Shown here piece after piece: positions 11,501 to 22,340 of a stretch of DNA of 64,000 bases; within the stretch, counting starts at the first letter, position 1; every line of letters begins with the position of its first letter. Origin of the DNA: Saccoglossus kowalevskii. Its lineage: Eukaryota > Hemichordata > Enteropneusta > Harrimaniidae. The stretch is from the NCBI RefSeq assembly GCF_000003605.2, contig NW_003123406.1, positions 589,910 to 653,909 on the forward strand. Direction: 5' to 3'. The position numbers and the translations under genes are program-made. The notes under the pieces are model-generated. The model was not told where the DNA came from. It saw nothing but the letters and a program-made list of their open reading frames with translations, and did not search any database.

Positions 11501-13251
11501 AGGCCGCATCTCTTTTCCCCATGATACTTCGCACTCATCAGGTGTTGCAATTCTTTCAAACCCAAAGAAAAACATTAAAGTATTGAGCGTCCACAATGTT
11601 CTTCCCGGTCGACATACTTCATGTCCACGTCGATTTTGATATACTCCACCAAACGGGTTGGAACAACTGGAATTTTTCAGTTTTCAAGCATTTGTTGAAT
11701 GACCTTAGTTCAGATCCCACCGACATTGACGGGGGTTTTAACTATACGACAAACCCGGACGTGGATAAGGTCAACAGCACTGAACCACACCCTTCATCTG
11801 CTAACATTGAATCGTGATGAAATATCAGAACAAACTCATTGACGCCTGACGTCACTTTAATACAAGCTCTGTACAACATGGAAAAGACGCGAGAGTAAAT
11901 CACGTATTGCAGAGAATGTTACAAATACAAGTATTTCACCCAGAATTAAATACACATCTATTCAGCCACACTTTGTCTGATCACCATCTTGTTCTTTCGT
12001 GACTTACTTTTAAACAGGTTAATAACAGCAATCCCATTTGGTGTTATAATTAATGTCTTTTGCATGACTAAGAGTAATGTGAAATCATTCATGGTTGTGA
12101 CGGAAAGTGAAATCACAACATGACAGTCTACAAACTTGGTGGAACATTGGAAAATTAAAAATCAGAGAAGTATAAACACAATACACTGCGAAACTGACAA
12201 GCAATTACAAGCGGGTGAAAGATACATTGTGTGAAGATATTGAAAATATCGAACGACTTTGTGACAATGCTAATGGTAATCCTCAATAAGAACTGAACGC
12301 TAAGAAGGTTTCTATTAGAAAACATAGTTAAAACAGAAACTAAAGGGGTGGCTAATAAGTCGCGGCACAAAAAACTAAACTTAAGAGATGCACCGAATGC
12401 CTTTGACATCGAAAAGCGTAAAGGGTGTTAATAAAGTCATGACCCAGCTTCATCGTGTGGACAGTGCCACCACTAAACTGCGTAATCAAGTCTGCCACCT
12501 TGCGAGGGGATTTTACTCCAACTTGTTTTCCGCTGACCTAGTTTCATTGGAATGTCAATCGAATTCCTGATGACCCTCCCCCCAACTCTATGAACACTTA
12601 ACTAGTCAGTGGAACGACCCCGTCGATAATGTCGCACAATTACGAACATTGAACTTTTACACACCAAATAATATTAAAACAAAGTTCATCGTTAATACTT
12701 TCATTGTTCTATTTATGCTATTTAATATTTTCCCCCGCAAGGATTCACTGTGACTGTTAATTTATGTACTATGTATGAGTAACTGCGTCTGCGCAATTGC
12801 GCCTCTGTCCATGTAATCAAAAGTTGAAATGGGACATCATCGTTTAATTGATCATTTCGGGTGATCAATAACGAAACATTACATAGTATTCTTGAAAATA
12901 ACGTGCTCAAATGATTGCTTCCTGAGTATATTCGATCTAACATTTTTTTTTCATTTTCACTTTAGTGCATGGAACACTTCGCAAGGTACTAGTGAAGGGT
13001 ATATCGTATTCACTTTAGCAACATTATTCTGCGATAAGATCGATCTGTACGGCTTCTGGCCATTTCATATAGGGCCACAGGGTAACCCGGTGAGCCACCA
13101 CTACTACGATCAACGAAGTCGATACACAAAAAAGAAGCAAACTATGCCAAATGAAAACAAAGTATTACTTGAACTAAACCGAAGAGAGATTATACGATGG
13201 GTAACCTCTCCGTGTGTTACATCGAAACACAACCAGTCATTGAACAGTTAA
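7391..13251 (+). CDS. sialyltransferase, ST8Sia (alpha-2,8) type, GT29 family
   Basis: Four exons, 7391-7491, 8622-8717, 9447-10016 and 12966-13251, all joined in phase 2, give a complete 350-residue type II membrane protein. Residues 8-23 are the signal anchor. Motif L spans about 122-168 (CAIVGNGGILTHSGCG, then RLNLAPV), motif S about 263-289 with LYGFWPF, and motif III is HYYD at 301-304. Cysteines 122, 136, 278 and 339 match the two disulphides of ST8Sia enzymes. Such enzymes transfer sialic acid from CMP-Neu5Ac to sialylated glycans in the Golgi lumen. One key position is odd: motif VS, normally HxxxxE, reads QTMPNE (314-319), so the catalytic histidine is glutamine, and motif S has SEG where STG is usual. 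Length fits the family (about 340-410). The ATG follows a probable splice acceptor, so the 5' UTR is split. Exact linkage and acceptor are unknown. Confidence 0.93.
7993..8109. repeat. hairpin element in sialyltransferase intron 1
   Basis: The left arm (8000-8037, GCGTAGCT...GGGGAAGTATGG) and right arm (8069-8103) are near reverse complements around a short AT-rich loop. This looks like a tiny MITE. A structured intronic RNA cannot be excluded. Confidence 0.55.
8507..8570. repeat. (TA)32 microsatellite
   Basis: An uninterrupted TA dinucleotide run within sialyltransferase intron 1, 51 bp upstream of exon 2. Confidence 0.95.
9098..9420. repeat. MITE in intron 2, ending 26 bp before exon 3
   Basis: The left end reads AATAGACTATTCTTCCGTTC then ACTGCGAGAT. 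The reverse complement of the right end reads AATAGGTGATTATCCGTAC then ACTGCGAGAT, giving inverted repeats of more than 30 bp. A single further end of the family lies at 59982-60030. The element stops just before the pyrimidine tract of the exon 3 acceptor, so the intron's branch point probably lies in or at the edge of the insertion. Confidence 0.65.
10538..10756 (+). other. 72-codon open frame in sialyltransferase intron 3, not recognised
   Basis: The frame reads fairly protein-like (for example LNTVADRYIYSEPLV and YYFSEFDSKHELTES before the stop). It has no relative I can name and no clear splice or promoter context. A nested exon or small gene is possible, but chance or an old repeat is as likely. 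Confidence 0.2.
10800..12880. other. intron 3 interior without recognised gene
   Basis: The intron holds the hairpin at 11213-11312 and several short open frames on both strands. Some plus-strand pieces around 11.6-12.5 kb read vaguely protein-like, but I can assign no family. Possibly an old, worn element. Confidence 0.3.
11213..11312. repeat. 100-bp hairpin with near-perfect 27-bp arms
   Basis: The left arm (CATTGTGTCAACACAGGTGG, continuing CGCTATT) is the exact reverse complement of the right arm (AATAGCGCCACC, continuing TGTGTTGACACAATG), with a loop of about 46 bp. Arm identity is high, so it is young, or the pairing is maintained. A minimal MITE is the simplest reading. Confidence 0.7.
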
Positions 13252-13273
13252 TCGTGTTGGTTATAATTTTGTG

Positions 13274-13279
13274 AATAAA
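13274..13279 (+). terminator. polyadenylation signal of the sialyltransferase gene
   Basis: AATAAA lies 23 bp after the stop codon at 13249-13251 and is followed by a T/GT-rich tract. The resulting 3' UTR would be very short. Confidence 0.6.
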
Positions 13280-13388
13280 GCTTTTTTGTTGTGACTGTGT
13301 TTTGCTTCCTTGATATTCTACCACATTTTTTTTCTCGATTAAATCTCTGGCTTAAATAGCCAAACGTATTCCATTCTTTCCCTGACCT

Positions 13389-13493
13389 ATCAGGGTATTT
13401 GAAACAGTGGATGCAATGGCGAGAAAGAATGGAACACTATGTGATGGACAAAAACATTTCTCGTGATATCGCTCAGCAAATCTTGGAACGATA
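13389..13493 (+). other. orphan terminal-exon-like stretch
   Basis: An acceptor-like CCTATCAG is followed by GG and then 32 sense codons (YLKQWMQWRERMEHY, then VMDKNISRDIAQQILER) and TAG. Composition is strongly protein-like, rich in charged helix-forming residues. It lies just past the sialyltransferase 3' end and its phase does not fit an obvious donor. It could be an alternative last exon or the last exon of an unplaced gene. I do not recognise the peptide. Confidence 0.3.
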
Positions 13494-13499
13494 GGATTG

Positions 13500-14690
13500 A
13501 TCAAAATGTTGACAAGTCTGTTTTGATTAAAATTGAACTGTTTTGCATTCAGATCAACTTGTATGCATTTCTATTATTACAAATTACAGTAGTGTAAACT
13601 TCGTTTATAGTTTGTTAAATTAAAAATGCTCTAAATTTGGGACACACAACAAAGTTGTATTAACTGTCGACTCCATAGCGAAACGGCAACATTGCCAGCT
13701 AAGTTGCTGACTGGTTTTACGCACATCTCAATATCGCCAAGTGATCAAAACTGGTCATTTCAAACCCTTTTCATGAAGGTGCGCCGTTCTAGTACTTTGG
13801 TTCAAAGTGTTTTCAATAACTTTTACTAATGACAAGTTACCTAATTAGTATGCGTTTCGAAAAATTACTGTTAGTGATTTTTTGAACGCAATAATTCGCA
13901 CGTAGAACTCGCTCCAGCAAGAAACAATGGTTGAAATATCACGAAGGAACTAATCTATTAAAGAACCATCCAAAGTACACGTATATATAGACTGGCGCAG
14001 TCGGGCGATTAATTTGTTTTTGTAGTTTAAATAAAATAAAAAAATTCGCGAAAATGGAGGTGTTAGCGCGAAATCCCCTGTAACTGCGAAATCACCCCCG
14101 ACTGGTTTATTCTGCATAGCTCTCTATCGACACCGCAGGAATCCGTCGATTTTTCAACGTGTAATTATGATTAATTTAGATTAATTACTTGTCAATTATA
14201 ACACAATGCTTTTCATACGACTTGCACAGGCTTCAGTTCATAACTTGTTTTGATGACTGCCTGCAACAGATGGTTAAAATTGCAACTACCACTCTCAGCA
14301 CACAGTAATGTGTTCACTCGTCGCTGGTTCCCTGGCAAGTGACCAGCCAAAAATCTCTTTCCAGTCTAGATGTTCGAACCCGGGTGGCTACTGCTCGGCA
14401 CATTACGTTACTACTCCTCTAGGTGCTATTTAATCCAGCATAAGAAATGCCGCCACTAAAATGTGACTATTACTATTGATATTTGTGGCGGCCATATTTA
14501 TGGTACAATGATAACCCAAATGGCTGTTTTCTCATGAAATTGCTGCAACCTTTAATTGACAATTGAAAAAGTTAAATCGACGGAGAGCTACTTACAATGG
14601 AAACGTATCTCTTTTGATGTAGTTGTATATTTTGGTGATGATAAATAGAGAGCCTCTTCATCTTTATGAAAGCCTTTCTGTAGTGGGTCC
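13500..14690. other. gene-free stretch
   Basis: No gene is visible. A minus-strand B-box-like motif (GGGTTCGAAC, about 14364-14373) might mark an old tRNA-derived SINE, but I could not find a convincing A box or SINE body. Confidence 0.35.
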
Positions 14691-14699
14691 AGTAACACC

Positions 14700-15831
14700 T
14701 AATGCGCAATGGTGGATTGGCCCCATGCTATAGACTGGATATGCATTCATTGGATGCGTTGTATCAGGTCACCAACTGTGGGTGGAAATGTTGTCACTTT
14801 CGGCAGTCTCTGAAATTCAATGCACTTTGGACAGTTAGCTGCACATACAAATGTTGACAAATGAGAAATTTTATCTTCAGTAATTTCAGCCTCAACACAA
14901 AGCATCTACAAGGACTTGATAATTCCATCATTACCTGTGAGATATAACTGGAGCCATGTTGCTTTGCCTATGTACAAGAACTTCCAGTATTATATACCCC
15001 TGTGAAGGTATGAAATGCAGGCAAAGAAACCGCCAGATATACGTGTCAGCTTCCTCGTGATGTTGACATAAAATTGCAAATTACCATTGCTTAATATTTA
15101 CAGATGCTGACACAATGAACAACTTAGATATTCTTTAGTTGTATTTTTTGTTGCTAGACACTGCCTTAGTTTGATCATAAGAAAGAAATCGACTCGTGTG
15201 TTTAATGACTGTATCATCCTTGATTTTATATTGGAACTCGTCTTTGCTATGATTTTTTTCATATCATTAGTCTAAGATTTACTGGGATTAGGGACCAGCG
15301 TTGTCACGGATCTTGATTGCATTCTCACATTACCAGTCTAGTGCATCTTCTTTCTTCACTGGCGCCCATAGACTTGCATTCTCTTTTATCTGCTCTGATG
15401 CATTAATTTCATGTAAAATTTGTCCAATATCGTCAATATTCAGGATCTGAGGTACAAACACTTGTGGGACAAATACACAGGCCTTGTGAAGTTACATAGT
15501 GGATTACCATGACTCATAGCTTTCTTGATCCTATAAATTTGCACTATGCTCCTGGCTCACAATACTAGATGCAGGGTTACGATGCTCTCTATCCCCTTTG
15601 TTTTGAGATACCACTCTGATCAGAGTGAATCTTCATTAGCCTATTCAGTGGTTTACACGCATAATCGACTCCAATGGACATAAATGGGATATCATTCTCA
15701 GACTGATCTGATCTGTTGTCAAGCTCCTCCGAGGTCTCTGGATGGATCCTAAGATCATACATATCCGACGTACCTCGGCCAAAGTCACTTGTATTTATTT
15801 CGACCATTGTCGCATACGACTTATTTACCAC
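14700..15831 (-). pseudogene. broken copy of an uncharacterised multicopy protein family
   Basis: Minus-strand frames give protein-like pieces. One is an 80-codon open frame at 15589-15831 containing SIGVDYACKPLNRLMKIH. Another, near 15340-15470, contains ILHEINASEQIKENASLW. A shorter Cys-containing piece lies near 14.8 kb. From memory, the first two resemble long unnamed proteins present in many copies in cnidarian, hemichordate and some vertebrate genomes, which suggests a mobile or once-mobile origin. The copy is broken in several places and not functional as one protein. I cannot run the search that would settle the family. Confidence 0.4.
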
Positions 15832-15837
15832 TTCCGT

Positions 15838-16400
15838 GTCAATGAGAATGTTCTAGAACCGTACTATGTCTGGGTGGAATATTCTCGATTTTTTTTAGAA
15901 AATGGTTGAATATGTAATAGAACACTGTAGGAAGCAATAGAAGGTAATGGAACATTCTAGAAATTTGTAGCAAGTGCCAGACTCATTATGTATGCTGATG
16001 TAATGGTCTATTTATAGACAGTGGAGGTATATATAGGGGAGTTGTTCAGCACTGAGTTCAGATCGGAGATCTCGTTGAAATGTTATTGGAGTTTAAGTAT
16101 CTAGTCATTGGAGTAGTGGAGTTTTACCGCGTTATTGTACTTGATGTTTGCAGAGTATAATAATACCAGTACCAGTTGAACCTCATCTGTTGGCTCCGTG
16201 TTCGTATTTTATCATCGCCGCCAGGAAAGTCTTTCTGTTACTGTTGCCATTTTGGTATTTGAACCATCGCACCTGTACTATACCAATTACGGTAATATTA
16301 CGTTGCGTGTGACAACCATCACAAAGTATAGTTTACTCGGTGCCTCTCCAGATTCGAAATAAAGTGTTTAATCTGCTTTGGGAGATGCTGAGACAAAGAT
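15838..16400 (+). promoter_or_regulatory. heat-shock-type promoter segment: three HSEs, TATA box, downstream AATAAA
   Basis: Two perfect heat-shock elements of the form GAAnnTTCnnGAA lie at 15846-15858 and 15950-15962, and a third at 15877-15889 differs only in its last base. A TATATATA box lies at 16028-16035, 66 bp after the last element, with initiation expected near 16060. An AATAAA follows at 16358-16363 with GT-rich sequence after it, and no long open frame lies between. That layout fits either a heat-inducible non-coding transcript or a lone LTR (U3, R, U5) of an old retroelement. I see no second copy in the window. Confidence 0.5.
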
Positions 16401-18790
16401 TACGTTGAATGTAGTTGATCATTGATTTGAATATGGCATTCCGAGATCGCTGTGCCACCCAGTCATGAAACTTGTGTACTACGTCATTACTGCATAGCGT
16501 TGCTAGAAAAATATTGTACTAACAACATGTCGCGTGTACGACAAGTGTTACAAACATGGTTAATTATGCCATAATTTTTGGCATGTTTAATTAAACGTAA
16601 AGACTTTTTACAACAAGGACACCCTCTCTGGATGAGCTACTTAATTCTACTTAAAGCTACTATTGACCAGCAATCACTCATATAGACTTATTAGTAGGTC
16701 GAAAGTACGTTGTATATGTGACGTCAGAAATGTATTTGTTTCGATAACATTTATCCACTACGAACAACGTAATGACGCTGCAGTCAAAAACTATATCCAA
16801 TGAAGAATCGAAATAATAATTCAATAGTTATGTATTCAATATTGGCCTGTCTGATTCCTTGTATACAGGGCATTTGGCAGAAGCTACATACCATGTGGAC
16901 TAACCATGGGTTATTTGAATATCTATGAATATGTCGGTTTTGTTATAAAAACGAAGGATTTGTGATGTATATAAAGCGGATAAGTCAATCCCAAGCTTTC
17001 AGAATATTTATAGGAATGCAAGTCTCCAAAGATTACCAACGAAAACGTACAGTGAACCTGACTAGAATAGAACTGAGTGGATAACAAATGAGTGATATGA
17101 GGTAAAAATACGAAAGAATGCTTACGAATCGTAAGATAGTCAGGCTTCAGAGAGGCGTTTAAAAGGCGTCAGTGAATTCGAATTTGCTGCTATGGCCGCC
17201 TATGCCAGAACTATTATTCTTCCTTAAAGCAATATTTTAAATAAACTTTTGTTTGTCACGAGTATGAGGTATTTATTACCCTTGCAAAAAATGAGTTATT
17301 CGGACTGAAATTCTCACATTAATACAAACGGTCCATTGTACAATTTTTCGTCTGATAATGTTTGTGCATATACAGATTAGTGACGTTTAGCGTTCATACT
17401 GTAAAATTTGAAACATCGTGTTAAAATATTAATAGTTATGATCATGTGATATTGGTATTGACAAAGTTGTAATGGGAATTATATCTTAATTTTGATGCAG
17501 TGGTCATGCAGAAATAAACCCATACTGTAGCCATAATTGTGCTCGAATACATCATCAAATATGCCATTCGTGTTCACAGCTAGTCATTGTATACTCACTC
17601 AATTAAGTACTCCAAAAACATCAGAAAACAGAAATATCAGCAAATTGTCTACCAATTAATCAATAGCCAGGCAAGTTAATATTTGTATAATTCAACCAAA
17701 TAATTGACTGCACATTTGATTAGTGAAGATTCGACTTGTATCCATCATCGTTTTCAAAGTTTCATTGGAATCGCAAAGTTGTCTATTTTATTAGCACATG
17801 TACTATTTAACAGCTGCTACCAACTAGAGAACAGCTCTCCTGGATCCCGATTGTTCAGATAGAAATCACGCTTCAAAACTTTTCATCATGATTCATTAAA
17901 TATGTTGGTAGAAAGGTGTATCATTTCTTAAGATGTGTTGCTTTATAATCTATGTACATGTTTCAATCAGACTTTTGATACAATTACAAAATATAATGCA
18001 AAATGGCATTAGTCTTCTTGAGAAATCCATGTTCTAGAGGTAACTCTATAAATTGATGGAATAACTCGCCAACTTTGTATTAGTAAAACAATGTTTTTAT
18101 TTGGAAGTTGTTTAGAACGTCGGGAAGCTGTGGGGTACGAATGAAAAGTTATATTAAAAGATTCAAACGTTGCCCTGAATGTCACAAAATGTCTAGAATG
18201 TTCAAAAAATTTATATGAACAAAGCTATTTTACGAAACCAAAATGACAGGGCGTAGTGTCACTTGTGGTTTTATTTTTCTAAAATAGATTCAATTAACAT
18301 TATGTTGTATGAATAGTTTTCAAACATTTTAAAATAAAATATCAAATAATCTGTTCTATTTTTGACTGATCTTGTTCGGGGATAAACAATTACAAAAAGA
18401 TGTTTAATTTTGTATCAATGCGGGAAAAATAACAACCACATCATTGACCAAATTGAGTTGACTGGTTATTATTTGAAAAAAAATTTTCCCAAGTATTCTA
18501 CTTAAACGACAAATCGTACTGTTTAAAATCACTCATTCAATGCGAGTCTGTGAGGATGACATGCATCCTTAAACCAATATTTTATATGCGTTTTTATTAT
18601 GTCAATAAATATTATCACGATGACATTTGCGCATGGCATGAAGTATCAGGATTATTATCGAACTAATCATGATTGTTTGAAATGAATCATCATACATATT
18701 TTTCATTGATTGTTAGGTTGTATCACACCTCTATTTCCAGAGGCAATTTGATAAACCCTTTCAGTTTAGTTTCTATCTCTTATCTCCTTA
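16401..18790. other. gene-free stretch 3' of the methyltransferase exons
   Basis: No exon is clearly supported. A minus-strand run at 17824-17879 reads VLKRDFYLNNRDPGELF and then SSW before a stop. It could be a remnant or end of the methyltransferase C-terminus, but its splice acceptor is poor. Confidence 0.3.
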
Positions 18791-18845
18791 ATAACTACCA
18801 AAATATTGCTATATCGGTTTTTAAGATATGTGCGTATAAGCTTAC

Positions 18846-20032
18846 ATGAAAGTAGTGCTTCCATTTTGAAATATCCATACTACTAATTAAGGTTTGAATC
18901 CCATGTGATGACTTGAGTCCAACATTGATAAAAGCACGTCCACCTGGTTTCAAGCAGTCATAAATTCCTCTCAGTGTGACTGATTTCCAATTCTTGATGT
19001 ACGGCAGAACATAGTAACACAGCACTTTATCAAAGGTATTGTTCCAGCTTTCTTTAAAACCGTCTGCATTTCCAGCATCAGCTACAATATATTGTATCCT
19101 CGGGTCGCTGTTCATCTCTTTAGCAGTGTCAATCATTCCCTGGTTAGTGTCCAGTGCTGAAAACGGATGTCATGGTTATGTTACACTTAAAACAATTGAA
19201 CGTGTATGTGCAATGCTTGGGGTGACTCAAATATTAATAGCATAAACATGCAATATTCGTTTGTATCACCGTTCACTTGGTGAAACCCGATCACGAATGT
19301 GTTTGTTGAAAATTAAACAGGTGGACACTTTATGTTCGCCGGCTAGTGGTTGTGACAACCTTTGAACCTGGCTTGAGATCGAACTTACCTGGAGTTGTAT
19401 TAACCAAAGCATTTAAATTATGAATATTATGCAAATAATTAATAAAACTCCTATGAGTGGTGTGCAAAACTCATAATGGTAAATTATTGACTCGGTTCTA
19501 TGTGTTACACTGAACGTCGATATACTGACTAAAATTAGCTAGAATTGTACTCGAAATAAAGATGATATTCGTAGATGATCTTACTGTTTATGACGCTACC
19601 TAACTATTTTATCTGTTTCTTATAATTCTAGAAGAAATTCTGTTTTGTTTTCTGTCTGTCGCAATTATTGACTTTCTGTCTTCCTAAAAAATATCGAAGA
19701 GAACTGCCACTTGAATGAATGACCTTTGACACACGTATCAACTGCAACAGACATGGATTTTAACTCGTGATCACGGCAAGTTCATCGACACTGCAGTCAG
19801 ACACTCTAATGTCACTCCCAGTTCGATATGGTGGGAAGAATTCCCTCTTACCAATTACTTTCATCGCCTGTGTTTCGTCTACCAAGGCTTCGATAAAATC
19901 ACCTAATCCACACCCTACATCCAGTAAACAGTCCGTACTGAGTATTGGCATTCTCGTCACCACTTCGTTGACATATTCATTGACGTATGGTTTTCTATAT
20001 GTCGAGAATGAGTGGAATTCCATTGGATTCAT
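18846..20032 (-). CDS. SAM-dependent methyltransferase, JHAMT-like (partial)
   Basis: Two exons on the minus strand (20032-19852, then 19156-18846) join in phase 1 to give 164 residues from an ATG. A class I methyltransferase fold is clear. Motif I LLDVGCGLGDF (36-46) binds SAM; after the intron comes LDTN, whose Asp63 is the usual ribose-binding acid; then YIVADAGN, FDKVLCYYVLPYI, and LKPGGRAFINV as the later core motifs. The start MNPMEFHSFSTYRKPYV is typical of the juvenile hormone acid methyltransferase-like group, so a small carboxylic acid substrate is possible but not shown. The second exon ends at a good donor (CAT then GTAAGC). About 100 C-terminal residues expected for the family are missing, so the gene is either incompletely read by me or decayed at its 3' end. 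An acceptor-like AG abuts the start, hinting at an upstream non-coding exon. Confidence 0.75.
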
Positions 20033-20039
20033 CCTATTT

Positions 20040-21280
20040 TCTATGGTAAAGTGTTACTTCAAGTGGCAGCAGTTAAAATAAAAGGTTTAATGCATACTGT
20101 ATGCTAGTAATTACTATGTAAACATGAACTACTTTTATCACAATCAATACTGTTATCTGTTTTAAATCTGCTGGAAGATCATTTGTCAAAAAGAATACCA
20201 GTCTGTCTGACAGCTGGTAACGGGGCATTTTTTTTAAAAAAGCCAGTAGTCATGAGAAGAATGATAGTTCTCTTACCCCTGATTGAATGGTTTTATCTCA
20301 GATCTTGCGAGTCGGAAAGACAAAAACGGTTGTTGCAGGGATACCACAAAGTATGCAATCGAACAATGCGTGTGAGCAGGACTGTCCATTGCATAACAAG
20401 CTGTATACTCGTAATATCCTCAATGCACATACGTGTGTATGTAAATGTAATTTTGAATTGTTGAAATGTAACTAAATTCTGAAAGTCGTGATTACGATAA
20501 ATACACTTCTATCTCTGCAGGCTGTATGAATGTGCGTCTTTATTGGGTTAAACTTGTGCTAATTGTAAGACATATATCAGTATTCGCCCTTGTTCCATTA
20601 GACGAATCTTTGAGGGTCCACAGTAACAGAGCACTATTCGAAAGCGCAAGATAATAAAACTCAAGCACACATCAAAATATGATCGCAAACAATCTGACGA
20701 GTTGACAATTTAACGTTTATTAGTAAATATTTATTCTAATTCTAGCAAATGCTGACCAATATTTCTTAAATAGACCTAAGACTCCAATAAAGTGTTATAA
20801 ATTTTCCAAGAGCGCAACTTGAACGAAACAAGTTACCGTCAATGAAATAGTCTATTTGCATAATAGGCACGAGACATTTCTTGAATACCAAGACAAAATC
20901 AATATTGAAATGTGCGAGATATGGCTCCGTGGAACAATAATCGTTTAAACCATTTTGGATTTGATGGCAGCGTGTCCGATAAGTCTGATGTAAATGCTAT
21001 GTTTTTAACTTGATCAGTCAAGGCATGTCAATGCCGCATTATTTGTTTTAAAACAAAATAACCACTAGTCGACCATTCAGTAATTCATTCCAAAATAAAA
21101 ATTAAAAGAACAAGCCATGCATGGCACAGTCCCAGTTAGTTATCAAATTTAAGATATATAGTTTTGTTTATAGTAATATAGCTGAAATATAACCATGTCA
21201 GGAATATGATTTTTTAACATTAAGATGATTGACATTTGTATCTGATTGACAAACAAGTACTTGTCCATATTAAGAGGTAT
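20040..21280. other. gene-free stretch
   Basis: Short open frames only, for example 20183-20464, with no recognisable product. It presumably holds the methyltransferase promoter on the minus strand. Confidence 0.35.
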
Positions 21281-21289
21281 TGCTCTGGA

Positions 21290-22340
21290 ACGGCATTCAA
21301 AATCAGCCATTTTGAATACATGTATATATATATAACATGATGTATAACAAATATATACAATTTAAATATAACAAGTCAAAGCATTTAAGAGATATGGCTT
21401 TTAGCACAAAAATGACCACCATTCGGCCATTTTGAATAGGATAGTCAAACCAATATATCTGTTTATCTATGACATGATGTATAATGAATATTTAAAATTT
21501 GAATATATCAGTCAAAACAAGTTAGAGATATGGGTCTAGAAGCCCATTCATTAAAACAAAATGGCCACCAGACAGCCATTTTGAATCCAATCTGAAAAAT
21601 AAATGATGTGCATCAGAAACCTGTAATGTCTATAAATATATGTACAAAGTTTGAACGAAATCCATCCATAAATGTCAGAAATGCTTGATATTTGATGATT
21701 GTTTAGCACAAGAAAGGCCACCATTTGGCCATTTTGAATAAGATCGTCAAACCAATATATCTGTCTATCTATGACATGTATAATGAACATTTAAAATTTG
21801 AACATAATCAGTGAAAGCAAGTCAGAGATATGGCACGAGAACCACATTGATTAATACGAAATGGCAGCCAGTCGGCCATTTTGAATCTTACCTGAAAAAC
21901 AAAATTATTTGCATCAAGGTCCCATAATGTCTAATGTATATACAAAGTTTGAACAAAATCCATCTGTAAACAGCTGAGAAATGCTTGATTTTGATGATTT
22001 TTAGCACAAAAATGGCCGCCATTCGGCCATCTTGAATCAGATCGTGAAACAAATTGACGTGCATATGTATAATATCATGTATGATGTATGTGTGAAGTTT
22101 GATTGTGATTGGTCCAGGCATTTCTAAGATACAGGTCCGGACGCATGCACAGACGCACGCACAGACACACAGAGGTAAAACATAAGACCCCGTTTTCAGA
22201 CTGCGTCCGAACAGGGACTAATAGTCGCGTTAGGTTCAATTTGTGTATCAAGTTTAAACAAGAACCATCCATAAATGACTGAAATCTGGAACATGTTTTA
22301 ATGGCTGCAACGCACCATGAAAAGAATGATGTACACATCT
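21290..22340. repeat. satellite-like array of about 150-bp units with a GGCCATTTTGAAT core
   Basis: A palindromic core of the form TGGCC...GGCCATTTTGAAT recurs near 21305, 21425, 21573, 21727, 21874 and 22025, spaced about 120-154 bp. Between cores lie conserved AAGTTTGAAC, GACATGATGTAT and AGAGATATGG blocks, and alternate units are the more alike, suggesting a roughly 300-bp higher-order unit. The array ends in a CGGACGCATGCACAGACGCA-like tail. Shorter pieces of the same repeat occur at 29.9, 31.6, 39.0 and 39.7 kb. Open frames through it are incidental. Confidence 0.7.

Noticed and set aside
11098-11565. 155-codon minus-strand open frame in sialyltransferase intron 3
   Set aside because: It runs through the perfect hairpin at 11213-11312, has no domain and looks hydrophobic by composition only.
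14340-14400. tRNA gene or tRNA-derived SINE on the minus strand
   Set aside because: A B-box-like GGGTTCGAAC is present, but there is no good A box, no cloverleaf and no SINE tail.
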